Below are positions 1 to 13,215 of a stretch of 64,000 bases of DNA, piece after piece. The position numbers were made by a program, and so were the translations under genes. Source of the DNA: Dichomitus squalens LYAD-421 SS1 (taxonomy: Eukaryota > Basidiomycota > Agaricomycetes > Polyporales > Polyporaceae); assembly GCF_000275845.1 (NCBI RefSeq), contig NW_006766887.1:1279390-1343389 (forward strand). Reading direction: 5' to 3'. Under the pieces are notes generated by a model that worked only from the letters and a program-made list of their open reading frames with translations, did not search any database and had not been told where the DNA came from. Numbering within the stretch: the stretch's first letter is position 1; the number at the start of each line of letters is the position of its first letter.

Positions 1-1868
1 CAAAATACATTTTGTCAGTTTTGTCTGATGACAATTACTCAGTATGTATCCCTTCAATATTCAACGTTGCTCATTGACCCTCCCCGTCCACGAAACGTCT
101 CTAGGTGCGTCCCTTTCTATCTTGCATGCTGTTATGACCACCTGAGGTAAGTCTCGCGTTCTTGAATCCTGCAATTCCTGTGAGTTTGTGCATGATTAGT
201 AGCTCCCTCACTAGACGTCCCTGGACTAGTTTTTTTGCCTCTGTCTCATGATCCTAACATCTAACAGTCCATAGCACAATCCTTGATCTCTTACTGTGCT
301 TGACCTCATGCCCCGAGACGATTCCCTATCAGTGTCTTCTGCTGTCTGTGTCCTCCGTCGCTCATAGCTCTACTGTCCTCGCTTGTCTTTGACATTATGC
401 TGGGTTTATCTGAGGTCAGTGTGCAATTCCAAGCTCTCGGCTTGTATGTGGATCCACATCTCTGGAGGTACGGTTGCGTTGTCGTAGTAAAATGTATCTA
501 CCGTGTTCTGTAGATCACTTTTGTCGTAGCATAGCTGATAATACATTTTGTGCTTGTCATATAACCTAACATGTGCGGCAATTTGCACGCATTGCGATGT
601 ATAAATGTGAATTAATCATGGAATTATACTAGATTACCAAGCCCATCGTGATCGTCAAAAGCTTTGGAATGGCACCAATTGTTGTATTGCTCGGAAGGGA
701 CCCCAGTATTCTATTCCTTACAATGAGACAGCAACGAGATGGGAAGGGATCCGATGTGGTCGACATCCGATCACAACGATTGCACCTATCGCAAGGATTG
801 TGTCCATTGCGAAGACATGGCGAGGTGCTTGTTCTGGATCGCGAGATCAGAAAGAATTCTGTGATGCGACTCGTGTAGAGACGCACCGGAAAGGTGCGCA
901 TACCGCGAGGTGCACAGCATATAACAGGTAAGCGCTGATACTGTGATTAGATAAGGGACAATGCGCTAACCTTACCTCGAGTGGCAAGTCCGTCAGCATG
1001 CCAGCTAAAGCTTCGCTGGGGCACCCAGCACTTGCAGCACCCAGAGAGTCCTGAGTCCCTGCGACTAGGATCGCCGGACCTGTTACAGCAAGTAAAAAAG
1101 CACGCACTGTGCCATAAACGTCAAGGAGGATGATAGAGGGCGCGCTTATCGACAATGCCGGGTAGTTTTCAACTTATCCTAGTCTTCCGCTTCCCACATC
1201 CCAACGGTCTCACAGCACACGTGGTTCAACTCTTTGACAGCGCACATCCCGTATCCGCCTTAGTGAAGCCCGAACGATCCACATCTACTGCAGGTTGATA
1301 TACACCAGGTAAATGCGACTAGGAAGGTGAAAGACACGATACCCATGAACGCGTACGCTGTTGCAAGTGACGTCAGCCGTCACCCCACTAACATCAGTGG
1401 GAGGTATCAATCTCACTAGGAGAACCCCACGAAGCGCAATGTAGAGCGAAGACCGTCCTTTGATAGGACAATAATCCCTGATGACGATCTGCGCGTCTTG
1501 CACGGGATAACTAGAAAGCCTACGATAAACTACTACTACCAAGTCCAGAATGCGTCTCTTTATACAAAGTACTGTCTACGGAGCAACGTCCACGAGGGCT
1601 GCCACCCCCCGCCAATTCTCCCAGCGATGCGCGTGACATCATGACGGTGAGAGGTCGAACGAACGTGCGGCCGCACGGAGCCCCGCCCTGGTCCAAACCC
1701 GCTGCCACACCACCTAAGGGGGCAGAAACAGGCAACCCGACCAAGCGCGGCAGCTCCCTACGGGGGTCATCACCACCACCACCGCAACCGTCACCGGAAG
1801 CTACAAGCTGCAGGTGTCTTCGTCGACCGCGAGAACGCGCTCGCACGCAGCGGCCAACATTATTAGCA
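1..1868. other. Left-edge region with no supported gene
   Basis: I see no intact gene here. The longest protein-like stretch is on the minus strand at about 1155-970, where an open frame reads a hydrophobic segment starting SIILLDVYGTV and ends near a possible donor, but I could not join it to neighbouring exons and do not recognise it. The rest is AT-richer and closed in all frames. The last part may hold the 3' UTR of the MADS gene that ends at 1869. Confidence 0.5.
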
Positions 1869-4750
1869 TCAGCTCTCCCTCTCCACGCCGCTCCCGTTCC
1901 CGTTCCCGTGCCCGTTCACACCCACGCTCCTCCGCTCGCGCTCGCGCTCGTCCCGCTCGCCGTCGCTCATCGCCCCGTCGTCCCGCAGCCGTTTCCGGCC
2001 CATGCCCGGCGACGCCCCGCCGCCCGCGCCCGGTACGCCGAACCGCGCGCTGTTCAGCGGGGGCACGGGCGGGGGCAGCGAGAGGTCGTTCGTGCCGGGC
2101 GCGGAGAGGAAGTCGAACCAGCTCGCAGCGTGTTGCGGGGCCCCCTGGGACGCGGCTGCTGGTGCGTGCGTGCGGTGACGTGCGACGAAGGTCGGACGTC
2201 GAAGGCCGGGCGTTGACGTGTGAGGACGGCGGCGACGGCCGGGCGAGGGCGGCGGAGGGAAAAAGGAAGGAGATCAGCGGTCTATCTCCATGCGGACGAA
2301 GGGGGACACACGCGGGCCAGGCGGGAGAATGGTTAACGCGAGACATGGGAGACGTGGATAGGGACGAGAAAAGGCACTCCGTGTGGGTATGGGAACACGC
2401 AGACACATAGGCAGCGCGCATACGTCACCGATCGCGCACCGCGAAGGCCAAGAGGGCACTTAAACTTTCGGCGAAAACAGAAACGAAGCCGGACGGGTAC
2501 AATGCGGGTACGGTCGAGAGCAAACGCGAAAGCAGCCTAACGAGGGCAGAGCGGAGCAGCGTCGGATGGTGCGGACAAGAGACGAGAGACAAGGAGCCGC
2601 GGGGGCACAACAACAGGAACGACCACTCTCGCAGAAGAAGGGAAGGGAAGGGAAGGGGCGGCGCGTGTGTCACAGCCTACGGGATCGCACCACGGAATCA
2701 CTACTCACCGTTCTCATGCCCACCCTGCGTGCCCTGCTGCGACGCCTGCGCCGACGAGTGCACGGGCCAGTCGAAGCCGGGGAACTGGCTCCCCCCTCCC
2801 CCTCCGCCCCCGTGTCCCCCGCCCCCGTGCTCGCCCCCGGCGGACCCCAGCAGCTCCGCGAAGATGTTGCCCGGGCCCCCGCCCCCTCCTCCCCCGCTCC
2901 CTCCGGACCCTCCGCCGGAGCCGCTCCCGGACCGGGCGAAGATGCTCGGCGGTTGTTGTTGTCCGTGCGGCGAATACGAGTGCGCGTTGTTGAGCGACGC
3001 CCCGCCCCCGCCCCCGCCGCTGGGGAACGTGACGGAGCGCAGCGTCGGCGCCCCGCCCGAGCGCGCGAGGTCGAACGGCGAGTGCGAGAGGAACGACGAC
3101 GACGGGCTGCTCATCAAATTCCCGATCGAGCCGCTCGGGTAGAGCGACGCGAGGCTCGGGTTCGGCGGGTGCAGCTGCGAGAGCGACGGGATGGCGGAGC
3201 TGGGGTACGACGACGGCAGGTCGATGTCTATCCGGAAGGGGAACGTCGGGCTGCCGCCGACGTTGCTCAGGGACGGCGGCGCCGACTGCGCGCCGTGCGA
3301 GCCGTCGTCCATCCCGAGTCTCGGCCGCTTCGCCGTGCTGCTGATGGGCACGCCGCGCGGGGCCCCAGACGAGAGCCGTTCCCCGGAGACAGGCAGGGAC
3401 GACGAGGACGTGCTCGCGCTGGGGGAGATGCGCAGGTTTGACCGATAATCCAGCTAGTTTTTTCGTGCACCGGCCGGGACGACGTACTTCAGCATTCGCC
3501 GAAGAGCAGAGCGCAGACAGCCACCACTCACTTCTGGGCTTGCCGAGACGTCATGGGATGAAGGAGGTCCCGGGCGTATTGGGACGATGCTGTTGGAACC
3601 GTTTTCTGACTTCCCCTTGGAAGGTGCTTTCGACGACGTGCTGTCTCGGCGCTTCTGGGACGCCTCGTCGTCATCGGCGTCCTCGTCTTCGTCTGCCTCC
3701 TCGGCGACCTTGTTGTTACTGTTGAAATCAGCCGGGCCCTTCGTGTCCCGCTCGCCGTCGAACTGAAGCTAGCATGAGAACGGGGTTCGGTGAGGAACGA
3801 AAGACGTGAGAGCGTACGCGGAGATGACGCTGGACCATGCCGTTGACGTCCGTCGAGCAGTACTGATAGAGCTTTGCATGGTGGCCTGGTCGTTCCTCTA
3901 GAAACCATGGAACAATGGTGTGTTAGCATCCCAGATGCACACTACCAGTGCGGCAATTAAAAGGAGCTGCCGCGCGCATGAAACTAGACCGCAGCGGTCC
4001 TGAGCGCAAAGAAGCCGAAAAAGGCACAACCAATGGAATACGTGGCAGGCTCGGACACAGCTGCATGAAGTGAGGAAGTGGATCGTCAAGCAAAGGACAT
4101 TGGTGGGCGCGTCCCCGAGCCTCGAGCGAGACTTGCATTTGACTGCGGAGAGCGCTGCTAACGAAGAGCTGCACGCGTCGAGCATGACATGCGTCGCGCG
4201 GATCCTCTATCGCAAAGCAACGCAAGGCAGAGAACGCGGATGGCGGCGCCTCGGGTTCACGTACATGCCGCTTCGCGAGCGGCATCCGTCGACCGCGCAT
4301 CTGCGGTCCTGCCAGAAGGATATGGAAGAAGGGAGAGAAGCGCGGCGTCACTCACCGAAGATGATGACGGCGACGTCGACGGAGCAGAGGACGCCGAGCT
4401 CGTAGGCCTTCTTGAAGAGCCCGTTCTTGCGCTGTGGTTTGGAGGAGGAGGGAGGAGGATATGTGCGGGTATGGGTGCAGAGCGTTGATCGACCGCGTGC
4501 TAAGTGAATGCCAAGAGAATTGACATAAAAATAGGCACCGACCTTTAAAAAGGTGACAGAACGGTTCCGTTCGTGCTATTATGAGCGGGCGGGGACGCAA
4601 AATAAGCAGCGCGCTGGCGAGAAGGCAGACGAGCCCCGCGCGAGCGTCGTATACTTGGACACGAACGCGGGCGGGCTATTTCGAGGTGGGGGGGCATAGG
4701 GAGGGGGTGCGTACCGTGATGGGCTGGATCTCAATCTTTCGTCTCCCCAT
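1869..4750 (-). CDS. RLM1: MADS-box transcription factor, RLM1/MEF2 type
   Basis: The protein is a DNA-binding regulator of the MEF2/SRF type II class. In yeasts and filamentous fungi RLM1 acts below the cell-wall-integrity MAP kinase. Seven exons keep phase: 4750-4715, 4575-4543, 4431-4356, 3897-3818, 3762-3532, 3453-2709, 2158-1869, giving 496 aa. Exons 1-4 spell the MADS domain: [43 protein letters not shown], then IIFEERPGHH and the MEF2-like extension [18 protein letters not shown]. After about residue 100 come an acidic tract, Ser/Pro-rich sequence, long Gly runs and a basic charged C-terminus. The start is fixed because MGRRKIEIQ is the universal family N-terminus. The last intron (2708-2159, 550 nt) is far longer than the others and could hide a small exon. 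The domain assignment is very secure; the low-complexity tail is less certain. Confidence 0.93.
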
Positions 4751-7700
4751 GTTCGGACTGGCTGCGGAGGTGGTGCAGACGGGCGGCGTGTGTGGACTGC
4801 GTGCGGCGGGGCCGGTGGTGGTGGGCGTGGAAGGGGGGGAGGGGGAGAGGGAGAAGATGAAGAGGCAGAGAGGGGCGCTCGGGCGAATAGGACATATGGA
4901 TGTGCAGCGAACCACAAACGCCGTGTCCGGAGCTCCTTGGATGCTCCTGCCAGTCACACAACTGCAACCGCCTCCATGCCGTCAATCCGCAGCACGAGCC
5001 TGCACCCGGTCTCTCGTTCCCCTCCCAATCCAATCGCTATCGCCGCCAGAACATGCGCTTCGTCCTCCGCGACTCGCCTCTGCCGTCCGAGACGCTCCCC
5101 TCGCCCGTCGTGAGCACCACCCCCGACCCCCACCGCTCCCCTCGCCCGCGCAGGCACAAGGCGCGCACGTCTGAGCCTCTGCGGTCGGCTATCTCGCATC
5201 AAATCTTCTCCACGTAGCAGCGAGCGTTCTCACCGACCGTCCAGCGTGCCTCATTCGAAGCTCGTCCTTCTTCCGCGAGATCTCGTCTGCTGACTTGGCG
5301 TTCACATCCCCCGCCCGTGCTCTCTCGGCCGTGGGTGCCACCCTCGCCCTGTCGTGCAATGCAATGTGCAGCCACCGCACGCCGTGCCGTGCTTCCCTCC
5401 CAATCGCGGCACCCGAGTACCAGATCTCCCTGCCGCACACGGCCAGATCCCAAATCGAGCCCGTGGACGCACTCGCGCCTCGTTTCCGGACACACGCCGC
5501 ACGCTTCCTCCTGTCCCGAGTGCGATGCCGGCGGCGCGACCCCCGAAAGACGACGGCGTGCCCTCACCTACGTACAACCGCTTCCCAAGTACAGGCTTCC
5601 CCTCCGCCGACTACTAACCGCCGAGCCCCGCAGCCCGCCGACGTCTTCCCGTGCGCTTGCACGCCGTAACCAGACCGAGAATCCCTAAGAATCCCGCACG
5701 AAACGCGTGCGGCCCCCGCTCGGTGCACCCGCTCGCCGATGCGCCCCGACTCGGCGGCTGTTGACAGCACCATTCGGATAAGCCGGCGGGCCGACTAACC
5801 TTAATGTGCGGCGCGCCCCGCGCCGCCCCATCGCCGATCTGGTCAGCACAGATCGCAATCTCGGCAATATACAAGCGCCCGTCGAGGAAATCTGGCAGCG
5901 CCTGTTTGCTGTGTTCCTCTCAAATCCCCTAGGTCTAGGCATACCGACCGTCGCGCCGCAGTTACGCCAGGACGAAGCCTTTCGCTACGCGGCCTTCGAG
6001 CCCGCTCGCTGCTAATTTATTCGTGGACTCCTTAAAGATACCGGCCAATGGTGAGCGGCATATTCTCAGCGACGGCTATTTTTATCGTCTTATTTCCATC
6101 GTGATGCTATTCATAGAGTCGGTTAGAGCATTGGAGAATTGCCCGCGCGCTCTTTTCGACGACGAAACGAAAATATGTTCGCGGCGATCGCGCACGCCCA
6201 TCGCTCTGGAAGTGGAAGTCGGCACCGAAGTCGCTATACCATTGATTCGAGTACCGCTCGCAAACGCGAGTTGTTCCGCACTAGCTCCATCCAGATCGCA
6301 ATTCGGAATCTGTCCTATTGGCAAGAGCGACTGTCACTAGCGCGCCGTCCCTCGCACCGCTGTACTGTGCATCTCAACTGAATGCGAAGCGCAGTCTCAA
6401 CACATATTTCAAACCTTATCATCGAGCATCGGCAAGCGCGGATGTAGTCGCGCGCTGGCGCGATAAGAGAGGCCTCGCTAGTTGACGGCCGACGTGCGGA
6501 TGATCAAGAATAACGCACGATATCTCATCTAATGCGGGTTTCTGCTCTGTCTCATTCGCACTCGAGTCCTGATGTCGCATGAACTAGGGTCAAATCAACT
6601 GGCTTCATCGTCAGTCGTTCACGCATTTCACGATGTCAATCAGCGTCGCGTCTGCTACGGCGCTGATCCACCTTTGTCCAGCTACAATGCACGACGCGCC
6701 CTCCTGAGCGGGGCTCGGCAGACGATACCTGGTCTTCCGTGCGTCATGCAGCGGTCTACGACCTTACGAGAGTCATTGTCTCGGGCGAGCTTCGCCTGTA
6801 GACGACCTCTACATCGCGTCTGACTTGTCATGCGTGCAAGGACCAGGTCGCATGCGAAGATTCAGAAGCATCGGCAAGTCATTCGAAATGCAGTCCGGAA
6901 GGACCAGAACGTCCTCAACCGCGCGATGTCAGTATCTTCCTGTTTGCGGCGTTTCGGCTTCGCCGGCGTGCCCCCACCCCGGTGCGCGCAAGCGGCATTC
7001 CATTCAGTTGGCTCACTCATTCACGAACATCGATTGTGGAGGATTGTCCAATCGTTTAACGCTATCGGTGATACGCTAGCCGCTCAATTGCAACACGGGC
7101 GGTTAACGCCTTCGACCTCTCGGAATGCGACTCGTGTATGGCCTTCCCAACGCCTGGCACGTTGCTCGTTTCGCACCAGCTCGGCCGTTCAGCTCCCGGT
7201 CGGGCGAGCTGGCATGCCCGCTTGTGCGAACGACCGCGCGTCTTTGGGGGCCTGTGCTTCGTCTCCTCACTAACGTCACGCGCCCATGCATTGCCCTTCG
7301 GAACCTTATCAGAGAGAGCGGTTCATCCCATTGCAATCCAAGAGTCTAGGGTGGCTATTTTTCCTTGAGCCATTCGTCATTAGGCAATTACCAACACGAA
7401 GCTGCACGCGTTCTGTCCAAACGCTCCAACTATTCCCATTTTGCGTTCGATGCGTCCCGTCCCGCTTCGGGCTTCATCATTTCATAACGGTCGTTTCGCC
7501 TGACAATGGAGGCGGCTGTCGCTTTTCGTTGTCCCATTGACTACCGTTGCTCGGAGCGGACTCGCGGATGACCGCTGTACCTCCCTGTAACCTAGCACAG
7601 AATCGCCTGTGGGAGGACTCAGCCATACAGGTCCCCCACGTGCCAATTCTACCTCGCTGCGGGACCATGAGATGCATGACGTCCCGTGTCCTGTGCTGTG

Positions 7701-10700
7701 GGCTCTAGGCGGCGAGAAGCATTGCGGGCCAGGCCGTCCCACATGCATATTTACTGGATGCGTGCCGAGCTTGAGCTTGATCCCCCCAACCTTCCCTTCC
7801 TCATTGAACGGTCCTTCGCGTCCGTGGGCCCCGTGGCTACGTGGCCAGTGAGACCCTCGGACGTTGTCTTGCCTGAAGTTGTTGTGCCTGCTCCTCTTGT
7901 GCATCCCGCCTGTTCGGTCCCGTCGCCGGAGAACGCGTCCGCAGGCAGGTAAACCTTGTTGCTCCAGGGCCGGGTGAGAGGCAATATGCCCGTACTTGTC
8001 GACACATCACACGGGCGTGAAGATATGACGGAAGACAAGGTCAAGGTGCGAGAGGCAAGAGCACAGGAGAGCTGCGGTGCTGACAGGCAGTCCGACTTGT
8101 ACCGGATATGCAGCAGACTGGGTTTGTATTCCCCGGATGGCATTCCCGCATAATAGACGGATCAAGCGCAACTTGGATGTGCGGACGTGTGAGGACACCG
8201 TGCACATGCGCCCTTTTCTGTGGAATTCAACCGCCAAGCAGTACCAATGATGCGTTATACAAAGACATGGACGGTACCATGCGCCACAATAGTCTTGGGT
8301 TGCCTCTTCAGTAGATCGTCACTAACAAGACGTGTGGTCAAGCCAACATGCTAGTGACCCAGTGACCGACCTTACCACTGCGTAAATGCTCTTGCCCGCT
8401 GGTTGTTTCCCATACCCAGTCGAGCGGCGAGGCTTCCCAGCTTGGTGTTCAACAGTACACGCTGTCGCCGCCCTGGGAACGGCAGATTGCCTTGCAGTGT
8501 CACGGCTCCATTGCTCTCCGGCCGACATCCGAGGCGACTCGCACGTTCCACGATCGCGGAGTGCGGATTGCACGCTGCTGCGCACCGCTAGAAGGTAGAA
8601 GGTGGTCACGTCCGTATCGCTGTCACCTCGACCCTGGAATGTATCAAGAACTCGAAGTATGCGGCGGTGATATGGATCAGAGATGGAGATAGGTGATGAG
8701 GAAAGGATGTGATGGTGGTTCTGGAGCGCGTTGAAGTGGTTATACGTCCGGTTGGTGCCTTGTTACACACACTCTCATCGACGTTGCCATCCAACCTCAA
8801 AGTGCGACGCGATATAGAGGCAGAATTAGCGTGAACGGTGGTGACGATGCCATAGAGGAGCAGGCCGGTTCTTTAGTCGCGAAGGCTGAGCGATGTGATG
8901 TAGGGAGTAGGTGTCGCCTCAGCAAGCGATAGGTGACCGCGGAACGCTATCGTATTCTAGGTTTCTAGGCATCTCTCGCACCCACTTTAGCGACGGGTGT
9001 GTCTCTTCGCATGCCACTGATTGATCGCTGCTACAATCGAGGCCTTCTACCGACCGTGTGCTCGAGCTTCGTCCTGCCGTAGCTGATAAGCAACACGAGG
9101 CCTCCTCCTTTACGATCCCCAATGTCTTCGGGCTTCCCCAAAGTGACGCCTAGGGTACGTTGATTCTCTGAGCATACGCATAGGGTTGAGCAGCTCAATC
9201 CATCCGATATCAGGCGTGTACTGCGTACCTCACAGGGCTGGCTATCTCCGTGCAGTATGCGTTCAAACGTTTCCTGTGTGCCGCGCTGTCCCCGCTCACC
9301 GGTTTCAGGGACCAGGCCGTCAACAAGGAACCTGGGCCCGCGATGAACTTCTTCCCGAGACTTTGGCTCGACTGCGCCGTGAGCACGTAGGGGAAGTCGA
9401 GCAGCTGCTGGAAGGGTGAGTCAGACGATGAGTTTTAGACACGTGATGAATTTGCGCTATTGTACAGCGAACCGCCGACATACCCCTGTATTTCTGGTAT
9501 TTGGAACACATGCTCATCTGCCGTACCGGAGGTTCAACTACCCACTGTCACGCTGCCCGGACAACCTCCGCAAGAAAAGTCGCGATGCTGATTCACTGGC
9601 CCTCCTCCAGTCCGCACCGGTGGTGCACGGTCAAGAGCTCCCGTCCCGGCAGTAGTATCGGCACTCCGTTGGCCAAGCTCAATGGCAGAAGGTATCTGCT
9701 GGCGTCAATGCTTGGATGTACCCAATGATATGCTGGAATGTCATGCGCCGACACTGTGGCAGTCGATGTCTTCTTACTGCTCCGCCCGCTCCATCGCCCT
9801 CATCGCGGAGGCTGATACAAGGCGATGGTGGAAGCTGCCCTTTATGCCAAAGGCGCTGGGGGACCTAGCGGCCGTCAAAAAATTGCCACCAATTCCATTG
9901 GAAGCTAGCCCCTATGGTAGGTGTCTGGAACGCTGCGGGGTCCTCAGCTCCTTGTTGACCAACGGCGCTCGGTCATCGTCCTACATGGCTGACTGCGCGT
10001 GGCTGTTTAGGTTCGAGGGCGGGCAGGAAGATTCGCTTGGCATAGGCGCGTGCTGTTACGGCGGCCGCCGGCGACGCGCCGGAGTGAATGTATCATTGGG
10101 CGGAACACCCCAGAATACCCCATCGCCTTCCTCCAAGACATATCTTTGCGTGGTCACCGGATGCCAACGCGGGCGCAGAGGAGACGGGATTCTCAGCAGC
10201 GAGTGTCAATGGCTGCAACTGTGGCAGCGGCAGGTTACCGCAGAACGCAGTCGCTACAGTAACAATCAGGTGCAGACGAACCCCAAGATGAACCAGCGTC
10301 ATTCACGTGGGTCCCGCTCAATATGAGTGTGGCTGCCCTTTCTTCCATCTAGCACATCGCGATGAGCACCGAAGCCGATAAACCGCGGAGGGAGGGAGGA
10401 CCACCATATGCGCACCTTCCTCCAGGACGTCTCGGCACCAAATTCCCGCGTTCATTCCGCGTCGAAGTCTCCCTCTTCTCTTTCGCCTTGCCTCGCAGTC
10501 GACGGTGCAGGAAGTTACTGCATCTTTGCTTCATGTATGACGCCCGCAACAGCGGAGCAGTGGAATCTGTGAGGTCGCCGGGTCAGCATTCACGCGTCGA
10601 ACTATGTGAACGGCTCTGCAGAGAACGATAAGCCGCGGGGCGCGCCGCATCCCTCGTTTGCGCAATCACGCGGGCGGCGATGGTCGAAATGACAGACGCA

Positions 10701-12200
10701 TCTGTTATCGGATGTAAAGCGTACCTCGGTTGCTTCCGAGCCTGCATTGCCGACTGAGACGTCTGGCCCTCGGGTACGCACGCGTGCAGAGCCACTCCCT
10801 TTTCGGAACAGGGAGATGTACGCAGGCCGAAGGCGGTCCATGGATGGAAGAGCGTGTCGGAGAAGCCCAGCACTGGTTGTGGATACAATAGGGAGCGGGA
10901 GCGGCCGAGTACAAGGGCTTGGAGGGTGTCTCTCGTCCGCATCCCAACGAAGCTCTGCAGTATGTAACCGTGCTGGGGAAGCTGTCCACCGAGACAGTCT
11001 CCTCTCCGTGTAGCGGTTCCATGTCCTAGGTGCGTGATTTGCGAAACGGGGTGAACGTGGACCATTTACACGAGGATCGTGCGAGTAGAGGGCTCGGGGC
11101 GATACCGAGCTAATCTGGACGCGCACGTTGTAGCGCCTTGAGGCCGCGGATGGAAGATGGACGCGGATGCGAACCACCGATGCCTCGGGCGCATAAAGTC
11201 GGCGATGAATATGTGTGCCGAAGTACCAGGCCCCTCCACAGCGTCGTGCTCCCTGTTGTCTGGCCATCGGTATAGCAAAGGCGATATGCTGAACGAGCGC
11301 CATAGTCGTCAATTCAGTCTGAACCAGGGAGCGATGAAAGGAGAATGGGCGGTACTGCACGCTGTGCATCCTCTCTGAGTCAAGAATAAGGGAGAGACCT
11401 ATGAGGGTTTGAGATAGCTTCAGGGGGGGGGGGACGTCCGCATGTGATGCGGTATATAAGCATGCTATTGATAAGTCGGCTAGGTTTAGAGCACGCACCA
11501 AAACAACCTGCACTACGATGACATGACCGAACATTTCGCGATCTCGCCATCCTTGAACATGGATTTGTCCCTTTTGATCACATACTAAACGGGAGCAGGA
11601 GCCACCTGCAAGATTATGTTACAAACTCATATAGTCAGCAGACAAACTTGGACTTTCTCAATATAGGAACGCACATGAAAATTATCGCTCTGACGGCAAA
11701 TAGACCTATGACGGTTATACATATGGAGCCTGCTGAAGCGAGAATACCCTCATCGAAGTAATGAATATATAAGCGCGAGAGCAGAAACCTGAGGAAAGCC
11801 CTACTCCGATGAAATGCCCCTATGGCCAATAAATTCTGCGAAAGTAGTCACGAACACGACGGGCGTTGGGAGGCAAGAATTGAAAAAGTCACGGAAGAGG
11901 ACAGAGGAAGGTGTCTGAAATATAAGTAGAATATTCCGAGAGAAAGAAAGCACATCGTGAAAGCTTCATGGCACGATGCTCCTCTTCGCATATGCCAAGG
12001 TCTTTCACAGCGAAAAAAGGCAGCTGCATGGTATCCATATCTGCGCGAGTACCATCAACGCAAGAGCAGAACACGTGTGTGTGAAATAATATAGTACAAT
12101 AGTTTAGGGCTACAGCACTGGGCGATAAGCTACAGCATCATGATGACTTTGGAGGCAGGAACCTGGAACTCAACGCTCAGGTGACTATTGGGCCGAAGAG
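4751..12200. other. Gene-poor region, including a CT-rich tract at 4.9-5.7 kb
   Basis: No gene can be supported over about 7.4 kb. At 4900-5700 the plus strand is pyrimidine-rich and all three plus frames stay open for long runs, which reflects base composition rather than coding; it is partly the promoter side of the MADS gene. Plus-strand open frames at 7750-7950 (reading ELELDPPNLPFLIERSF) and 9682-10326 (214 codons), and a minus frame at 11534-10602 (310 codons), have no recognisable motif and no convincing splice partners. The stretch may contain eroded transposon or gene remnants. Confidence 0.5.
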
Positions 12201-12820
12201 TCAACACAAGGCTATATCGTGAGAAGAGTAAGGTCTTACGTGTGAGTACGAAGGGAGGTGCGCCGCGGGCGGGGTACGGAGGATTGACTTCAGAGGTTGC
12301 ACGGAGCCTCCAGAAGTTCGGCTGGCGACGCGTAGGGGGGGAATGGTGTATCCATAGTCGCTGTCCTCCTGCCCCTCATAGTCTTCCTGCTTGCCAGGGT
12401 ACGGCGGAGGTGGTGCCGGCTCTTGTGGATGAGTGCGCGCAGAAGTGGGCTGGCCTCCCCAAGCTTGCTGCTGGCTGGAAGCGGAATAGGGTGATTGGTT
12501 CCGGTTAGATGCCGTAGCATCACGACTACGGAATAGGGGTAGGATGGCCAGACCACGTCTGCGCCGGCAGGACGTGCAGCTGCATACGCCAATGAAGAAG
12601 ATCGCGACGAACACAGCTTGAGATGAAGTCAATGGTAGGCACAAGCGGCTCGACAGGGAGTCTACGCACCGATGACAATGCCAGCTATGACTGCGCCAGG
12701 AGTGTTGCTTCCAGTCTCATGCTCCCAACTATCTTCGTACTGAGCAACGGCGCACAGGGGCAGCGACAAGATGATGAGGGCGTGGATGGATAGTGATGTT
12801 GGCGATTTGACTTTGAACAT
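12201..12820 (-). CDS. Small single-pass membrane protein with signal peptide
   Basis: Two exons, 12820-12670 and 12616-12201, give 188 aa. Residues 1-25 form a signal peptide (MFKVKSPTSLSIHALIILSL and on to AVAQ), followed by a short outside segment and a transmembrane helix around residues 42-60 with a Gly/Ala entry (GAVIAGIVIAVFVAIFFIG). Next come Cys residues and a basic stop-transfer CRRRR. The cytosolic tail is Pro/Gln/Ser-rich. The intron falls in phase 1 inside the membrane helix. The layout resembles fungal type I sensor or adaptor-like membrane proteins (SKG6/AXL2-like helices), but no family is certain. A divergent relative starts at 13216. A TATAAA-like box lies about 60 nt upstream of the ATG. 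A possible extra donor near the 3' end could alter the last residues. Confidence 0.72.
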
Positions 12821-12880
12821 TGCTGGGGACGTGATGGGGTAAGAGGCTTGCGGTGGGCTCGATGTGCGAGGCCATGGCGT

Positions 12881-12888
12881 TTATATAG
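12881..12888 (-). promoter_or_regulatory. TATA-like box of the 12.8-kb membrane protein gene
   Basis: The minus strand reads TATATAAA about 60 nt upstream of the ATG at 12820, a normal distance for a short fungal 5' UTR. It is the only strong TATA match between the two divergent membrane-protein genes, so it probably serves the minus-strand member only. Confidence 0.5.
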
Positions 12889-13215
12889 GCAGCGTCTCAG
12901 AGTGGATAGGGTGTTTACGATGGAGCTCGTTAGAGCTCAGCCTAGGACCCGTCCGAGGTCTTGAAACTGATCCAGCGGGCGCCTGAAACGCCTGGCCGGG
13001 AGTGGAAGGCGCCCAGGCGGGAGTTCAAGATGACGTCCTCTGGGCGCCAATGGTGGACTACGACACGATGGGGCCCAGGCCAGAGCGAAAGCACGACTGC
13101 AGTACTTGGGGGCACAGATGGAGCACTCACAAGCACATGTACTCTCTCATGAATACATAAGAACGGCGTGTGGCCTGAAAACCTTTTCTCCCATCTCAGT
13201 CTTTAATCCCTCATC

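Noticed and set aside
2701..3142. Plus-strand Pro-rich frames over the MADS gene
   Set aside because: They are shadows of the Gly-rich minus-strand coding sequence of the MADS protein.
5199..5688. Several overlapping open frames on both strands
   Set aside because: All explained by low stop-codon density in C-rich sequence.
9682..10326. 214-codon plus-strand open frame
   Set aside because: Cys/Arg-rich reading without any family motif; overlapping frames are also open, so it is likely chance.
10602..11534. 310-codon minus-strand open frame
   Set aside because: Longest unspliced frame in the gene desert, but Arg/Ser/His-rich with no motif, no splice logic, and overlapping open frames on other strands.
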